Source of the DNA: Prevotellaceae bacterium
GTDB taxonomy: Bacteria; Bacteroidota; Bacteroidia; Bacteroidales; UBA932
Reading direction: 5' to 3'
Assembly (NCBI GenBank): GCA_031279735.1
Contig: JAITHX010000258.1
Span: 1 to 12,620, forward strand
DNA: 12,620 nt
The notes under the pieces were generated by a model. The model searched no databases, was not told the DNA's origin, and was given only the letters and a program-made list of their open reading frames with translations. Below, in pieces: positions 1 to 5,143 of the stretch. Made by a program: the position numbers and the translations under genes. Within the stretch, counting starts at the first letter, position 1; each line of letters starts with the position of its first letter.

Positions 1-54
1 TGCCTGTCGGCTCTGTGTCTGTGTCTCCGTCTCACTCCACCCGTCCGACAGGCA
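1..54. repeat. Inverted repeat, 10-base arms
   Basis: TGCCTGTCGG at 1-10 is the exact reverse complement of CCGACAGGCA at 45-54, with 34 bases between them. No T-run follows, so it does not look like an intrinsic terminator. The left arm sits at the window edge and may extend further. The function is unknown. Confidence 0.5.
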
Positions 55-108
55 CTAACCACTAACCACTAACCACTAACCACTAACTTTTAATTCATAA
101 TTCATATA
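53..108. repeat. Heptamer tandem repeat, CACTAAC x5 plus AT-rich 7-mers
   Basis: Five perfect tandem copies of CACTAAC occupy 53-87. They are followed in the same 7-base phase by TTTTAAT, TCATAAT and TCATATA (88-108). The 7-base period recurs in the spacers of the downstream Rpn array, although with a different unit. The block lies just upstream of the -7 promoter element at 110-117, so it would fall at or upstream of the -33 region. It is a simple repeat without recognisable coding content. Confidence 0.85.
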
Positions 109-109
109 C

Positions 110-117
110 TATCTTTG
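110..117 (+). promoter_or_regulatory. Bacteroidota-type -7 promoter element
   Basis: TATCTTTG followed by C matches the Bacteroidota -7 consensus TAnnTTTG. A T-rich stretch at 88-91 lies at about the right distance for a weak -33 element. Transcription would start near 124, shortly before the relic ATG at 139. It is the only such motif I noticed before the Rpn array. It could therefore drive the relic, both intact Rpn copies and possibly the cobalamin genes, which are separated by only 28-base spacers. The motif was seen by eye; promoter activity is inferred. Confidence 0.6.
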
Positions 118-138
118 CAAAAAATTTAACGCAAAGAT

Positions 139-282
139 ATGGCAGAATACATACATTTCGACCGGGCTATTAAGCTCATATTACGCCGGAAAGCCAGTAT
201 GGCTCTCTCTCCGGATCGAGTCGCGAAAGAGCGCTCGAAATTATCAACTCCCGACAGCCGGACGGTAATTCTTAATTCTTAA
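139..282 (+). pseudogene. Deletion relic of an Rpn-family nuclease gene
   Basis: This reading frame of 47 codons starts MAEYIHFDRAIKLILRRKAS, clearly the N-terminus of the two intact Rpn copies downstream. After codon 20 it jumps to the sequence that encodes MAFSG (residues 293-297) in the first intact copy. An in-frame deletion of about 272 codons explains the junction. Just after it, a CT run is two bases longer than in the intact copies. That throws the end out of frame, so the final residues read as a nonsense tail. In the other frame the familiar ending (SRE, LEIINSRQPDGNS, stop) is still legible. The catalytic core is wholly absent, so no nuclease can be made. It has the best promoter of the array directly upstream. 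Confidence 0.85.
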
Positions 283-345
283 TTCTTAATTCTTAATTTC
301 AGAACGGCAATTCTTAATTCTTAATTTTTAATTCTTAATTCCAGA
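283..345 (+). repeat. Heptamer-phased spacer with a possible deletion scar
   Basis: The 63 bases divide exactly into nine 7-mers: TTCTTAA twice, TTTCAGA, ACGGCAA, TTCTTAA twice, TTTTTAA, TTCTTAA and TTCCAGA, ending at the ATG of the next gene. TTTCAGA resembles TTCCAGA, the unit before every start codon in the array. ACGGCAA (304-310) differs by one base from ATGGCAA, the first seven bases of the intact genes, and by one base from ACGGTAA, the heptamer at the 3' end of copy 1. The pair therefore looks like what remains of a former copy lost by recombination between its first and last heptamer. The unit structure is direct observation; the scar reading is inference. Confidence 0.75.
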
Positions 346-1296
346 ATGGCAAGATACATATATTTCGACTGGGTTATGATGCGCATATTGCGTCGGGGCG
401 TCGATTTGGAGATACTTGAAGGATTTCTGACCTCGCTGCTCGGCGAAACCGTCAGGATACAGAAAATCCTTGACACCAAAAACGATAGGGAAAGCGTCGA
501 CGACGAGTACGGCAAGGTTGACATACTCGCCAAAAACGATAGCGGCGAACTGGTTGTCATAGAATTGCATAATTATCACGAATTGTACTATCTCAGCTGC
601 ATATTTCGCGGAGTGTCGAAGCTCATATTGCAAAACATCGAGAGCGGACAAAACTGCGACAAAATAAAAAAGGTATATGTAATAAGCATAGTGTATCTCG
701 ATCTGATCCGCGGCAAAGAATGCGTGTATCACGGCACCGCCTCGTTTCGCGGACATCGCTGTCCCGACGACGTTCTTAAACTGTCCGAGAAACAGGAAAT
801 GCTTTTCCGCAGGGAAGTCGTCGGCGACATCACGCCCGAATACTACATTGTCATAGTGGGAAATTTCGATGGAGAAATTCTGACCCCCCTCGACGAATGG
901 GTAATGTTTCTCAAAACGGGCGACGTTCCGGAAACGGCAAAGCCTCCCAGAATCCAAGCCTTTTGCAGCGAACTCAGGGAGGACAACATGAGCGAAACCG
1001 AACGCAAGGAATACTACCGATTCATGGAAAACAGGCGCGACCTGTATAGCATGTTGCGATCCGGAATTATTGAAGGAAGAATGGAAGGAATAGAAATAGG
1101 AAGAAAAATAAAAAAAGAAAGAGAAAAAGGAAGAATGGAAGGAATAGAAAAAGGAATAGAAAAAGGAATAGCGCAAGCCGTCCTTGCCGGTCATCGCAAC
1201 GGCTTTACCGTAGAACAAATTATGGCATTCTCCGGCTTGAGTCGCGAAAGAGTGCTCGAAATTATCAACTCCCGACAGCCGAACGGTAATTCTTAA
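346..1296 (+). CDS. Rpn family nuclease / putative transposase, copy 1
   Basis: This 316-residue protein resembles the Rpn family (PD-(D/E)XK fold, PDDEXK_2, often annotated 'recombination-promoting nuclease/putative transposase'). The family core is seen at residues 55-120: VDILAKNDSGELVVIELHNY, then a segment matching the family's 'Y..R...G.SKLI' and 'KKVYVISIVY'. The expected acidic residues are D59 and E73. The third active-site position, usually Gln or Lys in E-x-Q/K, is H75. Residues 244-277 form a charged tetrad repeat (GRME, GIEI, GIEK, GIEK, GIAQ with an irregular middle). A helical tail ends FTVEQIMAFSGLSRERVLEIIN. In-frame ATGs at 1081 and 1135 could start a separate C-terminal protein of 71 or 53 residues. 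It lies 28 bases before a paralogue. Family assignment is good; activity is uncertain. Confidence 0.85.
   Translation: MARYIYFDWVMMRILRRGVDLEILEGFLTSLLGETVRIQKILDTKNDRESVDDEYGKVDILAKNDSGELVVIELHNYHELYYLSCIFRGVSKLILQNIESGQNCDKIKKVYVISIVYLDLIRGKECVYHGTASFRGHRCPDDVLKLSEKQEMLFRREVVGDITPEYYIVIVGNFDGEILTPLDEWVMFLKTGDVPETAKPPRIQAFCSELREDNMSETERKEYYRFMENRRDLYSMLRSGIIEGRMEGIEIGRKIKKEREKGRMEGIEKGIEKGIAQAVLAGHRNGFTVEQIMAFSGLSRERVLEIINSRQPNGNS
1075..1176 (+). repeat. Tetrapeptide-coding repeat in Rpn copy 1
   Basis: Thirty-four codons of almost pure purine-plus-T sequence encode four-residue repeats. Their order is GRME, GIEI, GRKI, KKER, a two-residue EK interruption, GRME, GIEK, GIEK, GIAQ. The interruption breaks the tetrad register and accounts for the six-base length difference from copy 2 in this segment. 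Two ATGs inside it (1081, 1135) are preceded by purine-rich GGAAGA. Confidence 0.8.
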
Positions 1297-1324
1297 TTTT
1301 TAATTCTTAATTCTTAATTCCAGA
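1297..1324 (+). repeat. Four-heptamer spacer between Rpn copies
   Basis: The 28 bases between the stop of copy 1 and the ATG of copy 2 are exactly four heptamers: TTTTTAA, TTCTTAA, TTCTTAA and TTCCAGA. The stop codon upstream is itself the end of another TTCTTAA unit. No promoter or terminator is visible, so read-through into copy 2 is likely. Confidence 0.85.
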
Positions 1325-2260
1325 ATGGCAAAATACATACATTTCGGCTGGGCTTCGAGGCGCATACTGCGCGATAAAGCCAATTTTGAGATACTTGAAG
1401 GATTCCTGACCTCGCTGCTCGGCAAAACCGTCAGGATACAGAACATCCTTGAAACCGAAAACGATAGGGAAAGCATCGACGGCAAGGTTGACATACTCGC
1501 CAAAAACGATAGAGGCGAACTGGTTGTCATAGAATTGCATAATTATCACGAATCGTACTATCTCAGCTGCATACTTCGCGGAGTGTCGAAGCTCATATTG
1601 CAAAACATCGAGAGCGGACAAAACTGCGACAAAATAAAAAAGGTATATGTAATAAGCATAGTGTATTTCGATCTGGGACGCGGCAAAGAATGCGTGTATC
1701 GCGGCGTCGCCTCGTTTCGCGGACGTCGCTGTCCCGACGACGTTCTTAAACTGTCCGAGAAACAGGAAATGCTTTTCCGCAGGGAAGTCGTCGGCGACAT
1801 CACGCCCGAATACTACATTGTCCTATTGGAAAATTTCGATGGGACAATCATTGCCCCGTTCGACGAATGGATAGCGTTTCTGCAAACGGGCGACGTTCCG
1901 GAAACGGCAAAGCCTCCCAGCATCCAAGCCTTTCGCAGCAAACTCAGTGAGGACAACCTGAGCGAAACCGAACGCAAGGAATACTACCAATTCATTGAAG
2001 ATAAGCGCGACCTGCATAGCATGTCGCAATCTGGAATTATTGAAGGAAGAATGGCAGGAATAGAAATAGGAATAGAAATAGGAAGAATGGAAGAAATAGA
2101 AATAGGAGTAGAAATAGGAATAGAAATAGGAATAGCGCAAACCGTCCTTGCCGGTCATCGCAACGGCTTTACCGTAGAACAAATTATGGCATTCTCCGGC
2201 TTGAGTCGCGAAAGAGTGCTCGAAATTATCAACTCCCGACAGCCGGACGGTAATTCTTAA
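1325..2260 (+). CDS. Rpn family nuclease / putative transposase, copy 2
   Basis: This 311-residue paralogue of the preceding gene has the same layout. The core VDILAKNDRGELVVIELHNY is at residues 55-74, with D56, E70 and again His (H72) where Gln or Lys is usual. It lacks three residues just before the core relative to copy 1. Residues 241-272 are eight perfect-length tetrads (GRMA, GIEI, GIEI, GRME, EIEI, GVEI, GIEI, GIAQ). The tail is nearly identical to copy 1. Nucleotide identity is patchy: runs of 92, 97 and 104 bases are identical (starting at 1575, 1726 and 2142) while other parts differ often. In-frame ATGs at 2051 and 2087 could start C-terminal products of 69 or 57 residues. The gene ends 28 bases before cbiA. 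The frame is intact, so it is probably expressed; its role in defence or recombination is inferred from the family. Confidence 0.85.
   Translation: MAKYIHFGWASRRILRDKANFEILEGFLTSLLGKTVRIQNILETENDRESIDGKVDILAKNDRGELVVIELHNYHESYYLSCILRGVSKLILQNIESGQNCDKIKKVYVISIVYFDLGRGKECVYRGVASFRGRRCPDDVLKLSEKQEMLFRREVVGDITPEYYIVLLENFDGTIIAPFDEWIAFLQTGDVPETAKPPSIQAFRSKLSEDNLSETERKEYYQFIEDKRDLHSMSQSGIIEGRMAGIEIGIEIGRMEEIEIGVEIGIEIGIAQTVLAGHRNGFTVEQIMAFSGLSRERVLEIINSRQPDGNS
2045..2140 (+). repeat. 12-base repeat coding eight tetrapeptides in Rpn copy 2
   Basis: Eight consecutive 12-base units, best represented as GGAATAGAAATA, encode tetrads of the GIEI type. Unit number can change without a frameshift because 12 is a multiple of three. 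In E. coli Rpn proteins a helix of four-residue repeats is reported to vary in number between strains, and this block is the likely equivalent. Confidence 0.8.
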
Positions 2261-2288
2261 TTCTTAATTCTTAATTCTTAATTCCAGA
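2261..2288 (+). repeat. Four-heptamer spacer before cbiA
   Basis: Three TTCTTAA units and a final TTCCAGA fill the 28 bases between the copy 2 stop and the cbiA start. The length and final unit match the spacer between the two Rpn copies, and the first six bases of cbiA (ATGGCA) also match the Rpn gene starts. Thus cbiA has the Rpn-array leader rather than a private upstream region. No TAnnTTTG element is seen in it. Confidence 0.85.
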
Positions 2289-3587
2289 ATGGCAGGATTT
2301 CTCATAGCCGCGCCCAATTCGGGTTCGGGGAAGACGACGGTTGCGTCGGGATTGCTGAGAGCGTTTAAGAACAGAGGCTACAGAGTGCAGCCGTTCAAGT
2401 GCGGGCCGGATTATATCGACACGAAATATCACGACACGGCATCGGGAAACAAATCCGTCAATCTGGATTTGTTTTTGTCGTCGGCGCAACATGTTGCCGA
2501 GCTTTATGCCAAATATTCGCTGGGGAAGGATGTCTGCATTGCGGAAGGAGCGATGGGTCTGTTCGACGGATACGACGGGATGCAGGGGAGCTGCGCGGAA
2601 ACGGCGAAATTGCTGAAGATTCCGGTAGTGCTGGTTGTCAATGCAAAATCTGCGGCTTATTCGGTTGCTCCGCTGCTGTACGGATTCAGGCATTTCGACG
2701 CGGAGGTCAACGTTGCGGGCGCGATATTTAATTTTGTCGGTTCGGAAAGCCATTGCAGGTTCCTGAATCAGGCGTGCATCGACGCGGGCGTCAAGTTGTT
2801 CGGCTGCTTGCCGAAGAACGCGGGACTTGAAATCCCGTCGAGATATTTGGGGCTGACTCTGGAGAACGAACGTTTGTTCGACGAATTTGCGGACAGGGCG
2901 GCGGCGGCGATGGAACAATACATTGATTTGGACGCGCTGCTGGCGTTTGCCCGAACGTATGGCGACGTGCAGGCGGCGGCGGCGGAAACTCGACCGGCGA
3001 CCGTCGGTTCGAAAATCAGAATAGCCGTAGCGTCGGACGAGGCGTTCAATTTCACGTACCGCGAAAACATGGAGCGTCTGAAGGCAAGGGGCGACATAGC
3101 GTTCTTCAGTCCGCTGCGCGATTCGCGTCTGCCCGAAGCGGATTTCGTTTACTTCCCCGGCGGCTATCCGGAAATGTTTCTGGAACAACTTTGCGAAAAC
3201 ACCGAACTGCATGGCGACATTCGGGCGTATGTTGCCGGCGGAGGCAGAGCGCTGGCGGAGTGCGGCGGGATGATGTATCTTTCGTCGTCGATTGCGGATG
3301 CGAAGGGGCGCGAATATCCCATGGTCGGAATATTCAGTCAAAAGGCAAGCATGAAGAACATGAAGCTGACGCTGGGCTATCGAAGTTTCAATTACAACGG
3401 TTTCGCCGCGAAAGGGCACGAGTTCCACTATTCGCATTGCGAAACCGAAGCGACGAGCGTGGCGCAACAGTATAACGCTGCGGGCGTGCCGGTTGACACG
3501 AAATTGCTGCGCCGCAAGAACGCGATAGCCGGATACACTCATATCTACTGGGGCGAAACGGATAATTTGTTCGATATGTTTAATTGA
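2289..3587 (+). CDS. cbiA: Cobyrinic acid a,c-diamide synthase
   Basis: This 432-residue protein matches the CbiA/CobB family, which uses ATP and glutamine to amidate the a and c side chains of the corrin ring in the cytoplasm. The N-terminal nucleotide-binding domain has the P-loop NSGSGKTT (10-17), then KCGPDYIDTKYH (37-48) and EGAMGLFDGYDG (86-97). A hydrolase-like linker is followed by a class I glutamine amidotransferase domain (about 243-432). That domain has YFPGGYPE (288-295), the nucleophile C325 in AECGGMMYL, and the His-rich GHEFHYSHCE (376-385). Length is close to the family norm, so it looks complete. The ATG is the only sensible start, since the family N-terminus begins at once. 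It heads an operon with an adenosyltransferase and a phosphatase. CbiA amidates cobyrinate or hydrogenobyrinate; the anaerobic (Cbi) form is assumed from the taxon. Confidence 0.93.
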   Translation: MAGFLIAAPNSGSGKTTVASGLLRAFKNRGYRVQPFKCGPDYIDTKYHDTASGNKSVNLDLFLSSAQHVAELYAKYSLGKDVCIAEGAMGLFDGYDGMQGSCAETAKLLKIPVVLVVNAKSAAYSVAPLLYGFRHFDAEVNVAGAIFNFVGSESHCRFLNQACIDAGVKLFGCLPKNAGLEIPSRYLGLTLENERLFDEFADRAAAAMEQYIDLDALLAFARTYGDVQAAAAETRPATVGSKIRIAVASDEAFNFTYRENMERLKARGDIAFFSPLRDSRLPEADFVYFPGGYPEMFLEQLCENTELHGDIRAYVAGGGRALAECGGMMYLSSSIADAKGREYPMVGIFSQKASMKNMKLTLGYRSFNYNGFAAKGHEFHYSHCETEATSVAQQYNAAGVPVDTKLLRRKNAIAGYTHIYWGETDNLFDMFN

Positions 3588-3599
3588 ATGTTTAATCGA
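3576..3599 (+). repeat. 12-base tandem duplication at the cbiA/adenosyltransferase junction
   Basis: ATGTTTAATTGA (last codons and stop of cbiA) is followed directly by ATGTTTAATCGA, differing at one position. The duplication creates an extra in-frame ATG at 3588 for the next gene, so that start is probably spurious. Confidence 0.8.
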
Positions 3600-3605
3600 A
3601 ATATT

Positions 3606-4190
3606 ATGAAGATATACACAAGAAGCGGCGACAGGGGAAAAACGGGAATACACGGCGGACAGCGTGTGGACAAGGACAATATCCGAATCGAGGCGAACGG
3701 CTGCATGGACGAACTCAACAGTATGCTCGGAGCGGTGAGGTCGTTTCTTCCGGAGGAGCACGAATGGCATGAGCTGCTGTTTAAAATTCAATCCGAAATA
3801 ATGGCGATGATGTCGCATGTGGCTACGCCGTCGGAAATACGCGACAAGAATCCGAACCGGCTGGACGAGGACATCGTTTTGTTTGTGGAAAACAGGATAG
3901 ACGATTTGCTCGGACGGATGGAGGGCGAACAGGATTTCTTCGTTTTGCCCGGGGGGACGCCGGTATCGTCGCATTTGCATCTTGCGCGCACGATTGCCCG
4001 CCGGAGCGAACGGCGTTTATGGACGTTGAATCGGGAGGACGAGTTGCCCGCCATAATCCTGCGGTTTGTGAATCGGCTGTCGGACCTTCTTTTCGTCATG
4101 GCGCGCTTTGAAATGTTCAGCCAGAATCTGACCGAAGAAAAGTGGCGGCTGTTTTCCTACAAAAGCTCATATAAAAGAAAAAAGGAATGA
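3606..4190 (+). CDS. PduO-type ATP:cob(I)alamin adenosyltransferase
   Basis: This enzyme transfers the 5'-deoxyadenosyl group of ATP to cob(I)alamin or a corrinoid precursor to make the coenzyme form. The family hallmarks are all present. Using the start at 3606 (194 residues), MKIYTRSGDRGKTGIHGG opens the protein, followed by RIEANGCMDELNSMLG. Near residues 114-135 is FVLPGGTPVSSHLHLARTIA with RRSERRL, then VNRLSDLLFVMAR. The longer frame from 3588 adds six residues that only duplicate the cbiA end, and relatives typically start at MKIYT, so 3606 is preferred. The gene lies 18 bases after cbiA and overlaps the next gene by four bases (ATGA), a sign of translational coupling. Whether its substrate is cobyrinate diamide (synthesis) or cobalamin (salvage) cannot be told from sequence. 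Confidence 0.92.
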   Translation: MKIYTRSGDRGKTGIHGGQRVDKDNIRIEANGCMDELNSMLGAVRSFLPEEHEWHELLFKIQSEIMAMMSHVATPSEIRDKNPNRLDEDIVLFVENRIDDLLGRMEGEQDFFVLPGGTPVSSHLHLARTIARRSERRLWTLNREDELPAIILRFVNRLSDLLFVMARFEMFSQNLTEEKWRLFSYKSSYKRKKE

Positions 4191-4687
4191 AGCTGATTCT
4201 GGCGCGTCACGGAGAAACGATTGAAAACAGGCTGCACATTCTTCAGGGTCAGACGCCGGGACTGCTTACGGCGAAAGGCGTATCCCAAACAAATAAACTT
4301 GCCGATCTTCTGCTGGACTTCAATATAGCGCTCTGTTTCACCAGCGATCTTCGCCGCGCCGTCGATACCGCGAACATTATAGCCGCGAAGCATCCCCGTA
4401 TGACTGTTATAGAGGATGTCCGTCTGCGGGAAAGGTATCTGGGCGATCTACAGGGCAAAGCTATTCCCGACAACTGGAACGGCACAAATCATCATGAAGG
4501 CGCCGAATCCATGCCCGAACTGTTCGCGAGAGTAAAAGACTTTGCAGACTATCTGCAAGCCAATCATAGCGATGAAACGGTTTTAATCATCAGTCACGGC
4601 ATTACGCTGAAGGCGCTTATGTCGGCGCTGGACGAATCCGAACGGGAAGAATTTGGAAACGGTAGTTATTCGGTAGTTATTCGGTAG
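4187..4687 (+). CDS. Histidine phosphatase family protein, possible alpha-ribazole phosphatase (CobC-like)
   Basis: This 166-residue protein belongs to the phosphoglycerate mutase-like histidine phosphatases. The phosphohistidine motif RHGET is at 7-11 (H8). Other catalytic residues include R56 in SDLRRA, E82 in LRERYLGDLQG, and H137 in ISHG. The gene overlaps the adenosyltransferase by four bases and follows cbiA, so removal of the 5' phosphate from alpha-ribazole phosphate (CobC, lower-ligand branch of B12 synthesis) is the most attractive role. That is context inference; other sugar-phosphate substrates are possible. The C-terminus stops at NGSYSVVIR, where relatives usually continue for another strand of roughly 10-15 residues. 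The last codons lie in an 11-base tandem repeat at the edge of a palindromic element, so the end may have been truncated or remodelled. Confidence 0.85.
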   Translation: MKLILARHGETIENRLHILQGQTPGLLTAKGVSQTNKLADLLLDFNIALCFTSDLRRAVDTANIIAAKHPRMTVIEDVRLRERYLGDLQGKAIPDNWNGTNHHEGAESMPELFARVKDFADYLQANHSDETVLIISHGITLKALMSALDESEREEFGNGSYSVVIR

Positions 4688-4692
4688 TTATA
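4660..4692 (+). repeat. 11-base tandem repeat x3 at the phosphatase stop codon
   Basis: CGGTAGTTATT occurs at 4660-4670 and 4671-4681, and a third copy with one change at 4682-4692 supplies the TAG stop (4685-4687). Eleven is not a multiple of three, so a change in copy number shifts the frame. With one unit fewer, the phosphatase would read on about a dozen codons to the TGA at 4726-4728. The third unit overlaps the outer end of the palindromic element. Confidence 0.85.
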
Positions 4693-4795
4693 CGATTGTC
4701 GCAATTCGTAATTCGGGTAATGGCGTGAATCCGTTGAAAGGTATTATTTCTGCGGTTCTGCCGAGAATTGTGTGGAAAAAGTTTGCGTGTTTTTT

Positions 4796-4815
4796 CACCG
4801 CGTTGCGGTGTTTTT
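4796..4815 (+). terminator. Intrinsic terminator in the left arm
   Basis: CACCGC and GCGGTG form a six-pair GC-rich stem with a GTT loop, followed by TTTTT at 4811-4815. It lies about 110 bases after the phosphatase stop, and would end the cobalamin operon transcript. It also belongs to the inverted arms of the palindromic element. Confidence 0.65.
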
Positions 4816-4993
4816 GTAACGCAAGGGGCGCAAAGGCTTCGCAAAGGACGCAAGGGCTTCGCGTCCTTTGCGAAAGGCACGCGGTTACGGGTCTTGAGGG
4901 CTTGACCCGCAGCCTTCGGCGACCTTGCGCAAAGGCTTCGCAAAGGACGCGAAGCATTTGCGCCCTCTGCGAAGCCTCTGCGCCCCTTGCGGT

Positions 4994-5015
4994 AAAAAAA
5001 CACCGCGACGCGGTG
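4994..5015 (-). terminator. Mirror-image intrinsic terminator in the right arm
   Basis: Read on the minus strand, CACCGCGTCGCGGTG (5015-5001) is followed by seven T residues (5000-4994). It is the inverted counterpart of the + strand terminator at 4796. No minus-strand gene enters from the right, so it may simply reflect the symmetry of the element. Confidence 0.55.
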
Positions 5016-5106
5016 AAGAACCGCACAATCCTTTAGTAGCAGAACCTGATTTCTTAGTACCTTCAGGGATAGGATCAACGGATTCACGCCACCACCGAAT
5101 GAGGAT

Positions 5107-5143
5107 TATACGGTTGTTGTACATCGGCTATAACAACCGTATA
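5107..5143. repeat. Perfect 12-base hairpin at the right end of the palindromic element
   Basis: TATACGGTTGTT (5107-5118) and AACAACCGTATA (5132-5143) are perfect reverse complements with a 13-base loop. The left end of the element has only a weaker, bulged counterpart (ACGATTG with CAATTCGT near 4692-4709). A strong subterminal hairpin at one end is a feature used by some mobile elements for end recognition; here the role is unknown. Confidence 0.75.

Noticed and set aside
53..108. Possible CRISPR-like direct repeats
   Set aside because: The units are seven bases long and contiguous, with no spacers.
328..1218. A 296-codon minus-strand frame antisense to Rpn copy 1, rich in Phe/Tyr/Ser
   Set aside because: The aromatic run is the complement of the purine-rich tetrad repeat. 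A similar shadow occurs opposite copy 2, as expected from shared sequence rather than selection.
2250..2290. Cobalamin riboswitch before cbiA
   Set aside because: Only 28 bases of simple repeat separate the Rpn stop from the cbiA start, far too short for the riboswitch fold.
2271..3980. A 569-codon open frame on the minus strand
   Set aside because: It lies antisense to cbiA and the adenosyltransferase, both with clear motifs. Its product is arginine-rich low-complexity sequence without any recognisable domain, and it starts inside the adenosyltransferase gene.
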